Shown piece after piece: positions 29,591 to 38,468 of a stretch of 64,000 bases of DNA (positions are counted from its first letter, which is position 1; each line of letters begins with the position of its first letter). The notes under the pieces were generated by a model, which saw only the letters and a program-made list of their open reading frames with translations, had not been told where the DNA came from and did no database searches. Source of the stretch: Chroococcidiopsidaceae cyanobacterium CP_BM_ER_R8_30 (GTDB taxonomy: Bacteria; Cyanobacteriota; Cyanobacteriia; Cyanobacteriales; Chroococcidiopsidaceae); the NCBI GenBank assembly GCA_019244235.1, contig JAFASY010000283.1, positions 1 to 64,000 on the forward strand, read 5' to 3'. Made by a program: the position numbers and the translations under genes.

Positions 29591-32071
29591 TCATCCTTTG
29601 CTGTAGTAGTCACCCTTCTCAAAGGAAGCAACATCTACATAGCAAGGTGACTTCGTGAATGCAGAGCGTAATAACAACGAATTTGTGACGACGCTAACGG
29701 AACTAAAAGCCATTAAAGCACCAGCTTCCCCAGGGTTGAGAACGAAACAAAGGCTGGGCAACAGAACACCAGCAGCAACTGGAATCCCAAGCGTGTTGTA
29801 AGCGAAAGCCCAAAACAAATTTTGGCGAATCTTATTAAACGTGGCGCGACTAAGCTGAATCGCTGCGACTACATCGCTCAGGCAATCGCGCATTAACACA
29901 ATCTGAGCCGTTTCCATCGCCACATCAGTTCCTGCACGCAGAGCAATCCCGACATCAGCTTGGGAAAGTGCAGGAGCATCATTAATTCCATCTCCAACCA
30001 TGGCTACTCGACGTTGGTCTGACAACTGAAGTTGTTGGATAGCAGCTGCCTTACCCTCTGGGCGGACATCTGCAAGCACGTCATCTGAATTGAGTTTCAA
30101 AGCCAATGCCACAGCATTAGCTGATTCTAGCTTATCCCCAGTTAGAAGCATGACCCGCAAACCCATCCGACGCAGCTGAGCGACTGCGGCTTTCGCTTCT
30201 GCTCTGAGGGTATCAGTAACAGCAATCAATCCGACCAAGGCACCGCCAACTGCTACATAAACTACCGTTTTCCCTGCTGCTGCCAGTGTACTGCCTTGTG
30301 CTTGATCAGTCTCACCAATAGCAATTGAGTGCTGAGTCAACCAGTCTTTATTGCCCAGCAACACCTGCTGCTCTGCTACTTGCGCCGCCACTCCCAGTCC
30401 TGCTTCTGTATAGAAGCCAGAGGCAGCAAGTGTTTCTACCCCTTGCCGTTGTGCTTCCTGCTGAATGGCTGTTGCGAGGGGATGGGATGTGCCACTTTCA
30501 GCTGTCGCGGCTAATTGCAGCAGTTGAATTGGAGTTAAATCTGAAACTGGGAGGCAATCAGTGACTGTAGGTTGACCAATACGTAAAGTTCCAGTTTTAT
30601 CGAATACCACTGTGTTTAACTGGTGTACCCGTTCTAGAACATCGCCGCCCTTAATTAAGAGTCCCCGCTCGGCACCAACTCCGGTACCAACCAAGATAGC
30701 TGTTGGGGTAGCAAGTCCCAGAGCGCAGGGACAGGCAACAACCATAACTGCCACGCTCAACTTCAAACTCAATAGTATTGGAGAGGGCTGAGTTGGAATG
30801 TGGTGTGCTAAGTGCTGGTTATGGAGTGTTAAGTGTTGGGGACTAGACCAATCTACAACCCCCAGGACATCAGGCCATACATGGGTGCCAACAAAGTACC
30901 AGAAGACAAAGGTCAACGCGGCTGCCGCCAAGACACCGTAGGTAAAGTAGCCCGCTACAGTATCAGCTAATCTCTGCACTGGTGCTTTGCGAGTTTGGGC
31001 TGCTTCTACCAGGGCAACAATCTGAGCGAGTGTTGTATTCTTGCCAGTACGTGTAGCACGTATAGCGATCGCGCCCGACTGATTCAGCGTACCAGCAGTT
31101 ACTAGGTCACCCAGTTGCTTTAAAACTGGCATCGCTTCTCCCGTCAACATTGATTCATCGATTGCCGTTTGCCCAGCCACCACTTCACCATCAACGGGGA
31201 TTTTCTCTCCCGGCAGAACCTGCAAATATTCCCCCACTCGCACTTGTGCAGCGGGGATTTCTACAGATGAGGGAGCAGGGAAGAGAGTCGGGGAAGCGAC
31301 TTCAGACTTTGGCTCGGCAATCAAGTGAGCAATTTGGGGTTGAAGCGCCAAGAGATGCTTAAACGCAGCTGCTGCGCGACCTCTAGCTTGCTGCTCTAAA
31401 GTCCTCCCCAATAGAATAAACCCTAATAGCATGACAGGCTCGTCAAAAAAGCACTCCCAACCCAGTTGGGGAAACAGGAGAGCCACAAGACTAGCAGTGT
31501 AAGCTGTTAACGCGCCCAATCCTACCAGCGTGTTCATGTTAGGTGCATTGTGTCGTAACCCGCGCCCACCATCTATGATGATTGAGCGTCCAGGTCCTAA
31601 CAAAGCTGCTGTTGCCAGCCCACAATGGAACCAAATATTATTTAATACTGGTAACAAGGAGCCACTCCACTGGCTCAGATGTCCCAGGCTAGATAACAGC
31701 AGCAGGACACCAGCCGTGACTAGCTGTAGAATTGCCGATTGTAGTTCCTGGCGCTGCCGACTGGTCTCGTCTAGAGGAGTCTCACCTGCTATACCTGTTG
31801 AATCTTCTTGAAGACAGCGCGGTTGAGTCTTAAACCCAGATGCTGTCAATCCCTGCGCTAGGCTTGCTGGGTCAACCTTGCCAGTTTCACACTCCACGAC
31901 CGCCACTTCTGTCACCAGGTTGACGCAAGCTGATATCACTCCTGGCTGCTGCGCCAGCTGTTTTTCTACGGCCTTTACACAGCCAGCACACTTCATTCCC
32001 CCAACATCTAGCGTAATTGTCTCTGTAGCTGCGGCAGAAGGCGCGATCAGGGTTTTCGGGGCAAGCTGCAT
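29591..32071 (-). CDS. Heavy-metal (copper-type) P-type ATPase
   Basis: An 826-residue P1B-ATPase. One N-terminal HMA domain carries GMKCAGC (25-31). Membrane helices frame the ion site VVACPCALGLATPTAILV. The phosphorylation loop FDKTGTL, the SGTSHPLA motif and the hinge MVGDGINDAPALSQADVGIA are all intact. CPC plus a GMxCxGC-type HMA indicates copper or silver. Cyanobacteria have two such pumps, CtaA (import, plasma membrane) and PacS (thylakoid); this sequence alone does not tell which. A very long periplasmic loop (about 395-440) is present. Confidence 0.92.
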   Translation of the reverse strand: MQLAPKTLIAPSAAATETITLDVGGMKCAGCVKAVEKQLAQQPGVISACVNLVTEVAVVECETGKVDPASLAQGLTASGFKTQPRCLQEDSTGIAGETPLDETSRQRQELQSAILQLVTAGVLLLLSSLGHLSQWSGSLLPVLNNIWFHCGLATAALLGPGRSIIIDGGRGLRHNAPNMNTLVGLGALTAYTASLVALLFPQLGWECFFDEPVMLLGFILLGRTLEQQARGRAAAAFKHLLALQPQIAHLIAEPKSEVASPTLFPAPSSVEIPAAQVRVGEYLQVLPGEKIPVDGEVVAGQTAIDESMLTGEAMPVLKQLGDLVTAGTLNQSGAIAIRATRTGKNTTLAQIVALVEAAQTRKAPVQRLADTVAGYFTYGVLAAAALTFVFWYFVGTHVWPDVLGVVDWSSPQHLTLHNQHLAHHIPTQPSPILLSLKLSVAVMVVACPCALGLATPTAILVGTGVGAERGLLIKGGDVLERVHQLNTVVFDKTGTLRIGQPTVTDCLPVSDLTPIQLLQLAATAESGTSHPLATAIQQEAQRQGVETLAASGFYTEAGLGVAAQVAEQQVLLGNKDWLTQHSIAIGETDQAQGSTLAAAGKTVVYVAVGGALVGLIAVTDTLRAEAKAAVAQLRRMGLRVMLLTGDKLESANAVALALKLNSDDVLADVRPEGKAAAIQQLQLSDQRRVAMVGDGINDAPALSQADVGIALRAGTDVAMETAQIVLMRDCLSDVVAAIQLSRATFNKIRQNLFWAFAYNTLGIPVAAGVLLPSLCFVLNPGEAGALMAFSSVSVVTNSLLLRSAFTKSPCYVDVASFEKGDYYSKG

Positions 32072-32201
32072 ATACTCAGGGGCTACAACACCTCAACATT
32101 TAACACTTTAGCGTTTCTGTAGAGTGTTAAGTTTGACCAGTCGTCTTAGTCTTTCTGCCAAGCTGCCAAAAGCGGCTAAAGCTTGAGAGCAAGTATAGGC
32201 A

Positions 32202-32903
32202 TCAAATTTCATCTGGGTTCACACCCATCGCTCGTAAGCGCTTGGCTAATCGGTCTGCCCGCTCTGCCCCAGTCGGAATAACTGTCCCGACGCGATCGCA
32301 CCATCGCAGCCAAGTAGACGATTGTCCTTCAAACTCGCCATCCCAAAGCGTTAAGCCGAGTCCCACCGTTTGCAGCCAGAAGGGTTCTGGCATCGCCACA
32401 TACTGCCCAGCCGTCAGCGCCCAAGCTTGCAGCAGTTTACCATTTAATTCGTCTTCACCTTGGAGCTGCTGCAATGGATCGAAAACTACATAGTAAGCAA
32501 TGCCAATGCGGGCATAGTCATTCTTCTTTGAGCCCAACTCATTGCCTTTACGATTCGAGACAATCTCGATACACACTTCTGGCACCTTGCCGAATTCCCA
32601 GACAAAATATGAGCGGTTTTGCTTTTGACTCCAATCCGCAGGCATTTGCAGGTTCAAGCTTAAAAAGGTATCAGGCAAGAGCGGGTCTTGCTTAGTAGCA
32701 TAGAACAGCCCAATGTTGGAGTCAACGATAAAAGGTACTCCTGGCAACCACGAAGCGTAGAGTGGTTCGACTAGTAAACGCTGTTGTTTGGCACTCTGAA
32801 AATTGTCCACAGGGGTATCGTCCTCGATGACCAAGTGGCTGATATCAAGCTCGGTAGCGATATCTTCGTTGTTCACGAGTTGTCCAGTCATGACAGTCAC
32901 CAA
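32202..32903 (-). CDS. Uma2-family (DUF820) restriction-endonuclease-fold protein
   Basis: A 233-residue Uma2 protein, a family greatly expanded in cyanobacteria. The PD-(D/E)xK-like core is PEVCIEIVSNRKGNELGSKK followed by DYARIGIAYYVVFDP. DNase activity is predicted for the fold; biological role is unknown. An internal Met five residues in is an alternative start. It is isolated between the P-ATPase and a 347-base gap. Confidence 0.8.
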   Translation of the reverse strand: MVTVMTGQLVNNEDIATELDISHLVIEDDTPVDNFQSAKQQRLLVEPLYASWLPGVPFIVDSNIGLFYATKQDPLLPDTFLSLNLQMPADWSQKQNRSYFVWEFGKVPEVCIEIVSNRKGNELGSKKNDYARIGIAYYVVFDPLQQLQGEDELNGKLLQAWALTAGQYVAMPEPFWLQTVGLGLTLWDGEFEGQSSTWLRWCDRVGTVIPTGAERADRLAKRLRAMGVNPDEI

Positions 32904-33250
32904 ACCCGATGCTTTAATTATCGTCTGAATTTTTAGTGCAAAGCGAACAGAGTATGATTGCGATCATTACAACATCCTCTGCCATTGCTCGCACAGGTCG
33001 AGTCATTCCCAAATTTTCTCGGTAGTCCGACTAAATTCAATCCTAGAATTTGTCCTAGAACACACAGATCTCTTCAGGGATTTCAATCGCTTGGGCCATT
33101 TATATGTAGCAAGCACTAGACCAAATGGTACAGTACGTGGCTTAGCCAAACACTAATCATCAGGAGTTGGCTAAGCCCTTCAATTTGAAGTTTCCGGTTC
33201 TGACCTGCTAGTTTAACTGTCATCGATTTCTACCTGGATGCACTAGCAAC
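32904..33250. other. Intergenic region with gene fragment and palindromes
   Basis: No intact gene. Bases 33038-33063 repeat, in the same orientation, 26 bases of the 3' end of the monooxygenase gene (33772-33797), where they encode VLGQILGL on the minus strand. Bases 33139-33177 are an 11-bp perfect inverted repeat. CTTCAATTTGAAG follows at 33178-33190. The area looks like a rearrangement scar. Confidence 0.55.
33139..33177. repeat. Perfect 11-bp inverted repeat with 17-base loop
   Basis: GGCTTAGCCAA at 33139-33149 pairs with TTGGCTAAGCC at 33167-33177. No U-run follows on the minus strand, so simple termination of the thioesterase transcript is not clearly supported. A recombination site or protein-binding site is possible. 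Confidence 0.6.
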
Positions 33251-33661
33251 TTAGGTTAGTACTAGCCTGTTTTTTTTTAAGATTTGCCGTTGAATTAACT
33301 TTGGGGAGACAATTGCTCTCCGATGCTTGGCTTTGCCCACAGTCTCCATATTATTGACAGCCACTAAGTTATAGTCAATAAAACTGCCTTGAATCTGGGA
33401 AATATTAGCTTCGATATGAAGGATGTCATTTATAGGTGTAAAAGCCAAATGCTCAAGGTCTATCCTGATGCCTACAGTTATGTATCCATCCCGTAGGTAA
33501 GGTTGCACTGCCAGGGCAGCAACCGTTTCCATCCATAGAACTATGACATTTGTCGCTAGAACATCTGGAAGACGCGCATCTAAATGGGATGTCGTGTGTT
33601 CCGGTCTCACTAAAAAATCCAGAGAATGCCTTAAATCAACAGGAATTTGAGCTTTGACCAT
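33251..33661 (-). CDS. FlK-like hot-dog thioesterase
   Basis: A 136-residue hot-dog fold protein. It resembles the fluoroacetyl-CoA thioesterase FlK: RPEHTTSHLDARLPDVLATN, then VLWMETVAALAVQPYL and TVGIRIDLEHLAFTPI. Thr37, Glu45 and His71 have the same spacing as FlK's Thr42, Glu50 and His76 (from memory of the family). Acyl-CoA hydrolysis is likely; the acyl group is unknown. It lies downstream of the FAD monooxygenase on the same strand, suggesting a joint pathway. Confidence 0.72.
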   Translation of the reverse strand: MVKAQIPVDLRHSLDFLVRPEHTTSHLDARLPDVLATNVIVLWMETVAALAVQPYLRDGYITVGIRIDLEHLAFTPINDILHIEANISQIQGSFIDYNLVAVNNMETVGKAKHRRAIVSPKLIQRQILKKNRLVLT

Positions 33662-33762
33662 TGTGTCGTCTCTCTAATAATAGGAACAAGACAAGTAACA
33701 ATGCTTAGACTGATAGTCTATTATTAAGTGGAGCTGCAGCTATAGTGTTGAGGCGGCACACG

Positions 33763-35439
33763 TCACATTGCCAATCCTAGAATTTGTCCTAGAACACCCT
33801 GTAGGTCTGCTTCTGGTTCCTGGCTTGCTTTTTGCCTCCTCCAGGCTATATGCCCATCCGGTCTGATCAGGAGCGCCCCATCCTCACTCAGCTCATAGGT
33901 CGAGAGCCAGTTTCCCTCTAGGTCCTGCAGGTCACCATCATCAGCTATACAATAGGCGTCAAGTGGCAGACCTTTACTGTAGGCAAGTCGTCGGGCTGCC
34001 TCACACCAGCTCTGGCCTTTTGGACCAACCAGCAACACGAAGTGCTGGTCGAATAGGTCTAAAGTGGAGATCAAATGACCATCCCGCATGAGCCATACAT
34101 GGGGTGCCCTACTGCCGGGAACGGTGCTTGGGGTATATTGCGATGGGGAAGTGGCTGTGGGCTCGGTCTGATCGGGGATAATGGCAGCTGAGGTATAGAC
34201 AAAACCAAGGTCGAGACCTTCACTCTCCAGGTGTCGGTGCTGCTCCGAGATACCGGACACAGCAGCTTTTTCATCACCCCTTTTGAGTGCCTCATATACC
34301 TGAACGATACGCTTTGTGTTCTCCAAGCTCCACTCGATATTTGTCCGAGCAACGGGAGCCCGTTCAGCTTCATATGTTTCCAGAAGCGCTGGAGAGGCCC
34401 AGCCCTTAAGAGTTGCCGCCAGCTTCCAAGTCAAGTTGTGAACATCCTGGATTCCTGTGTTCATTCCTAGCCCGCCTGTTGGCGGCAGGCGGTGAGCTGC
34501 ATCACCAGCTAAGAAGACTCGACCTTGCTGGTAAGCGGATGCTACCTGAGCTGCCATTGTCCAAAACCCGATATCTAGAATTTCAGCGGCGATTAATGGA
34601 TCTCCTACCAAGCTGCGAACTACTGCCAAAGCAGTAAGAGAGGTGAAATCTTGCCCTTGATAGCTACCTTTTGGTTGGTAAGGTACACCAAACAACCAAC
34701 GCTTTGCACCATCGACAGAGAGCATATAAGCACCACTAGACCAACTCGGATGAGTGAAAAAGAAACCAACGCAGGGTCTATTGCTAAGCCAAGGCGTTAG
34801 GTCAACCTGGCAGTAAATGCTGCATAAGTGTCTGAGATTATCAGGGCCTTGCATCTCAATCCCAAGAGTCTGACGGACTCCACTATGGGCACCATCAGCT
34901 GCAATTAGGTAATGGGCTCGAACCATCTCTTCCTCACCCGTCTCCCGGTTAACAAGACGGGCAGTTACACCAGTATTATCCTGCTCGAACGCCATCAGCT
35001 CAGTCGAGAATCGCAGCTGGGATGATGGGTATGCTAGCGCGCAACGACAGAGTTCTGCCTCCACCCAGTCTTGGGAAACGAGACAGTACTCCGTGGGGCT
35101 GTGCTGTCCACTTTCATACTGTTGAGCGGAGATTCGGGCAATTTCTTGGGATTGAAGAGATTCTGCCCAGATAAACCGCATTGCCTCTGGTGGCAATGCG
35201 TGGGTACGGAGCTGAGTTTCGATACTCCACTGCCGGAACAACTCCATACTCCTAATATTTACGCCCCGTGCCTTCGGGTGTACGGTGGTTCCTGGATGAC
35301 GCTCAACCAAGAGTGAAGGTATCCCAAATCGCCCGAACAGGACTGAAGCGCTGAGTCCAACGGGACCCCCACCGACGATGAGGGCAGGAACTGTTGCGGT
35401 TGTCGAGTCAGCTGAGGTAGATGAGCGTTTAGGGTTCAT
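33763..35439 (-). CDS. FAD-dependent aromatic monooxygenase (PheA/TfdB class)
   Basis: A 558-residue flavin hydroxylase. The dinucleotide fold is VGGGPVGLSASVLF (about 22-35). The DG motif is LIAADGAHSGVRQTLG and the GD motif VFLAGDAAHRLPPTGGLGMNTGI. A thioredoxin-like C-terminal domain follows. These enzymes hydroxylate phenols or polyketide aromatics using NAD(P)H and O2. It is divergent from a TetR gene across a 141-base region with an inverted repeat, so TetR control is likely. Confidence 0.87.
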   Translation of the reverse strand: MNPKRSSTSADSTTATVPALIVGGGPVGLSASVLFGRFGIPSLLVERHPGTTVHPKARGVNIRSMELFRQWSIETQLRTHALPPEAMRFIWAESLQSQEIARISAQQYESGQHSPTEYCLVSQDWVEAELCRCALAYPSSQLRFSTELMAFEQDNTGVTARLVNRETGEEEMVRAHYLIAADGAHSGVRQTLGIEMQGPDNLRHLCSIYCQVDLTPWLSNRPCVGFFFTHPSWSSGAYMLSVDGAKRWLFGVPYQPKGSYQGQDFTSLTALAVVRSLVGDPLIAAEILDIGFWTMAAQVASAYQQGRVFLAGDAAHRLPPTGGLGMNTGIQDVHNLTWKLAATLKGWASPALLETYEAERAPVARTNIEWSLENTKRIVQVYEALKRGDEKAAVSGISEQHRHLESEGLDLGFVYTSAAIIPDQTEPTATSPSQYTPSTVPGSRAPHVWLMRDGHLISTLDLFDQHFVLLVGPKGQSWCEAARRLAYSKGLPLDAYCIADDGDLQDLEGNWLSTYELSEDGALLIRPDGHIAWRRQKASQEPEADLQGVLGQILGLAM

Positions 35440-35534
35440 ATCTTATTGCCCTCATCAAGGCGTGACGGCTCACATAAAGTTAATAGCCTGAAAACACGAT
35501 AAAATGTTCATATTCCTTTTGAAGGTATGATAGT

Positions 35535-35556
35535 TTACCTAAGTTTGTCAAGGTAA
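35535..35556. promoter_or_regulatory. Candidate TetR operator
   Basis: TTACCT-N10-AGGTAA sits in the divergent region between the monooxygenase and TetR genes. On the minus strand the right arm runs into TTGACA, a possible -35 box for the monooxygenase. Position and symmetry suggest repression by the adjacent TetR protein. This is inference; spacing to a -10 box is not ideal. Confidence 0.4.
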
Positions 35557-35580
35557 GACTAGAAGCAACTCGTCACGCTC

Positions 35581-36513
35581 ATGACTCGTTTACTTTCCAA
35601 GCATTCATTTCTCCGTCGCCGACCACAGCAGACGCGCAGCAGACAGCGAGTCGACAAAATTCTCAAGGCCGCCGCTGAGGTGTTTCTTGAAGTGGGTTAT
35701 GAAGCAGCAACCACACGCTTGATTGCTGACCGCGCCAATACTGCCATCGGTTCGCTCTACCAGTTCTTTCCTGACAAATTAGCAATTTTTCATGCCATCG
35801 AACTACAGCACATGGAGCGAGTCCGTGCCTTGCGAAGCCAACTCTTGCAGCCAAAGAGTGCCCAACTGCCGTTGGAGCAGATGATTGACTACCTGTGGGA
35901 AACCTTTACCCAACTGTACGAACAACCCACCTCACGGGTCATCTTCTTGCAGTACTTCACCTCAAAAGAACTGTTTCAACACATTGATGAACGCTTTACC
36001 CGTGAGTTTATGGCAGGGCTAGCCAACTTACTGCGTTGGCGCAATTCGGCACTAAGTCTCGAACACTGCTACTTACTTGCAGAAGTTTGTACCCAATGTG
36101 GGAACTCACTATTGCTGGCAGGGCTCCGCAGCAATGGAACACACCGTCAACAGATTTTTACTCAAGCTAAAGCGCTGCTTGTCGCTTATCTGCACCCGCA
36201 TGTTGCAGACACTTTTCTGCACACAAAAGTAATGAAGCCGTCGGAATGCCCTCATTGTCATTCCCAGCACCTTTCTAAAAATGGTCATCGTCACGGCAAA
36301 CAGCGTTATTTATGTAAGAACTGTCACAGGCAGTTTCCCGAAACCTATTCCAGTCAGGGCTATCCAGAAGTTGTGAAGCAGCGATGCTTAGAGCTGCATC
36401 GTCAGGGGATGAGCTTCCGAGCCATTGAAAAAACAACTGGAGTTTCTCACAATACAGTCATTCTATGGGTGAGGCAAAGCGATCGAGCTGGTGATACTCT
36501 GCTTGTCAACTAA
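35581..36513 (+). CDS. TetR-family regulator fused to IS1 InsA-like zinc-ribbon/HTH
   Basis: A 310-residue protein. Residues 1-210 are a TetR regulator with the HTH in TTRLIADRANTAIGSLYQFF (44-63). From Met218 the sequence changes to an IS1-type InsA module: CPHCHSQHLSKNGHRHGKQR, a second Cys pair CKNCHRQF, then the HTH segment GMSFRAIEKTTGVSHNTVIL. InsA is the DNA-binding part of IS1 transposase; no InsB follows. The in-frame ATG at 36232 suggests a captured or inserted InsA fragment. Regulation of the divergent monooxygenase is likely. The tail may alter DNA binding. Confidence 0.82.
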   Translation: MTRLLSKHSFLRRRPQQTRSRQRVDKILKAAAEVFLEVGYEAATTRLIADRANTAIGSLYQFFPDKLAIFHAIELQHMERVRALRSQLLQPKSAQLPLEQMIDYLWETFTQLYEQPTSRVIFLQYFTSKELFQHIDERFTREFMAGLANLLRWRNSALSLEHCYLLAEVCTQCGNSLLLAGLRSNGTHRQQIFTQAKALLVAYLHPHVADTFLHTKVMKPSECPHCHSQHLSKNGHRHGKQRYLCKNCHRQFPETYSSQGYPEVVKQRCLELHRQGMSFRAIEKTTGVSHNTVILWVRQSDRAGDTLLVN

Positions 36514-36621
36514 ACAATTTTTACTCCTTTTCATTACTAAATTGTGCAATTTTCTGGCATGCGAGCCGGGACTTTTATCCACTAGTCGCCAGGTGCGCGA
36601 AACACCGACTTGACATGAACT

Positions 36622-36645
36622 ATATTTCTAGTATTTTGGAAATAT
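36622..36645. promoter_or_regulatory. Inverted repeat overlapping the ArsR-Clp_N start
   Basis: ATATTTC-N10-GAAATAT overlaps the ATG at 36644. A TTGACA lies just upstream at 36610. ArsR proteins usually bind such AT-rich palindromes over their own promoter, so autorepression is plausible (inference). Confidence 0.4.
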
Positions 36646-37495
36646 GAAAAATAATGACGTAGCTCGGTTTGCCGATTTGTTTGCTGCCCTCGGCTCTGAG
36701 TCTCGGCTAGAAGTGATGCGACTTCTACTTGCTGCTTATCCGAGAGGGCTAACGGTTGGTGAAATTCAAAGCCAACTCAATATCCCTTCCTCGACGCTTT
36801 CCCATCACCTGGAGAAGCTACGGCATGAGGAACTCGTCACCGCTAGAAGGGATAAACAGTGGCTCTGGTATTCAGCTAATGCGCAAACCTTGGAGGATTT
36901 ACTGGCTTTTCTTTACAATGGTTGCTCCACTCACGAGCGCGTCAAAGAATCGGTTCCGGTCACAGCAACACGGGAGGGATTTGTGTTTGAGAATTTCTTT
37001 AGGTCCATTTTTGAGGGACTGTTCGGTTCTGGCTCTACCTTTGAGCAAATCCTGGAGCGGATTCCCCTACAAAGATTTACCCAGCCAGCCGTCAGGGCTA
37101 TGGAGCTAGCTCAAAACGAAGCTCGTCAGTCAGGACATGATTTTGTCGGCACTGAACATATGTTGTTGGGACTGATTAGCGAAGGCAGTGGAGTAGCGGC
37201 CCAAGTACTAAGGTCTTTAGGAGTCACCTTGGAGCAGGCTCGGACTACAGTTGAGGGATGTATCGGTCGTGGTCGAGGTTCAGTGCTCAGGGATATTCCC
37301 TTCACACCAAGAGCTAAGCATGTTCTCGATTTATCGTTAGAGCAGGTCAGGCAGGTAGGGCAAAACCAGATTGACACAGAGCATTTACTGCTAAGCATTC
37401 TGCAAGAGGGGGGTGGGGTAGCGGTTAGAGTTCTTGCCAATCTTGGGGTAGATCTGCCTCATTTAGAACAGCAACTGCGTGGAGCAACTGGCTAA
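36644..37495 (+). CDS. ArsR-type regulator fused to a double Clp_N domain
   Basis: A 283-residue protein. Residues 1-95 are a winged HTH of the ArsR family (LFAALGSESRLEVMRLLLAA; recognition helix near IPSSTLSHHLEKLR). Residues 145-280 hold two Clp repeat (R) motifs: RAMELAQNEARQSGHDFVGT with EHMLLGLISEGSGVA, and VLDLSLEQVRQ...IDTEHLLLSIL. These N-domains of ClpA/ClpC bind adaptor proteins or substrates, but there is no AAA+ part here. A regulator that senses Clp adaptors or misfolded protein is one reading (inference). A self-binding operator overlaps the start. Confidence 0.82.
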   Translation: MKNNDVARFADLFAALGSESRLEVMRLLLAAYPRGLTVGEIQSQLNIPSSTLSHHLEKLRHEELVTARRDKQWLWYSANAQTLEDLLAFLYNGCSTHERVKESVPVTATREGFVFENFFRSIFEGLFGSGSTFEQILERIPLQRFTQPAVRAMELAQNEARQSGHDFVGTEHMLLGLISEGSGVAAQVLRSLGVTLEQARTTVEGCIGRGRGSVLRDIPFTPRAKHVLDLSLEQVRQVGQNQIDTEHLLLSILQEGGGVAVRVLANLGVDLPHLEQQLRGATG

Positions 37496-37536
37496 GTTTA
37501 GGAGTTGGCAAACATTATCCAAAATAGATATGATTC

Positions 37537-38457
37537 ATGGCTAACCAGCACTTTGCAACTATTGGGGATATCTGGAAACACTTGCCACTTGCCGAGATTC
37601 TTACCATTGAGCGACCCTCCAAGGTGTGGGAGTCTCATGCAGGGTCAGCCCAATATCCGCTTACGTACTCATGGAAGCGCGAGTACGGCGCGTACCACTT
37701 CCTTAAACACGCACAGGAATCACTGCCGCTTGCCCAGTCACAATACAATGCAATTTTGCAACATCTCGCATCTACTAAAGACAATAAGGCTCTCTTCCCT
37801 GGCTCACCACGCCTAGCAATGAGTCTTTTAGGTGACCGAATGCAGTACTTGTACTGTGACCTCGATTGGGAAAGCCTTGAAACAATCAAAGTCTGTGCGC
37901 GTGAACTCGGCGTAGCCTCAGAACATGTTGAAACTGTGTGTGCGGAGGGAATAGCTGTACTCTACGAGCGTTTGCTTATCCTTGACGTTAACAACGCGCT
38001 ATCCGTTCTCGCTTTGCTCGACCCATTCGATCCCTTCAAGCACAACGAACACGGTTATAACTCTATCGACCTTTTCCGCGACTTAACAGCAAGAGGTGTC
38101 AAGGCAGCACTATGGTATGGTTTTGACTCGCTAACTGGCAACGAGTCCGAAACCCATAGCACTAGCCGTGCCGGGAGGCATGAACAACTGCGGAGGGTTC
38201 TACACATCCAGGAAGAAGACGATCCGACCTTATCAAATAAGCTCTGGTGCGGTGAGATCTTCCTCAAGGAGATTGAGCGGCTGCAGTTCAGAGTTAACCC
38301 CAGTGTTCTCGGATGTGGATTTTTGTGTGCAAACCTAAGTTCAGAGTCTGTTCGAGCCTGTGAATTGCTAGCTATGGGACTTGTCGAGATCTACCAAAAT
38401 TCTCGCCTACCAGGTGGCAGCAGTGGTACCCTCCGATTTGAAACTGTCCAGTTCTAA
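37537..38457 (+). CDS. RlmJ-like protein, possibly inactive
   Basis: A 306-residue protein with weak but ordered similarity to RlmJ, the 23S rRNA A2030 N6-methyltransferase. HFATIGDIWKHLPLAEIL matches the start, ESHAGSAQYPL the THAGAG motif, and LLDPFDPF stands where RlmJ has DPPY. The altered catalytic motif suggests a different substrate or loss of activity. It follows the ArsR-Clp_N gene by 41 bases and may share its transcript. Assignment is tentative. Confidence 0.4.
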   Translation: MANQHFATIGDIWKHLPLAEILTIERPSKVWESHAGSAQYPLTYSWKREYGAYHFLKHAQESLPLAQSQYNAILQHLASTKDNKALFPGSPRLAMSLLGDRMQYLYCDLDWESLETIKVCARELGVASEHVETVCAEGIAVLYERLLILDVNNALSVLALLDPFDPFKHNEHGYNSIDLFRDLTARGVKAALWYGFDSLTGNESETHSTSRAGRHEQLRRVLHIQEEDDPTLSNKLWCGEIFLKEIERLQFRVNPSVLGCGFLCANLSSESVRACELLAMGLVEIYQNSRLPGGSSGTLRFETVQF

Positions 38458-38468
38458 CTTTTCTGGCA

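Noticed and set aside
36232-36513. Separate InsA gene or complete IS1 element
   Set aside because: No insB, no terminal inverted repeats or target duplication seen; the frame is continuous with TetR, so a fusion is the simpler reading.
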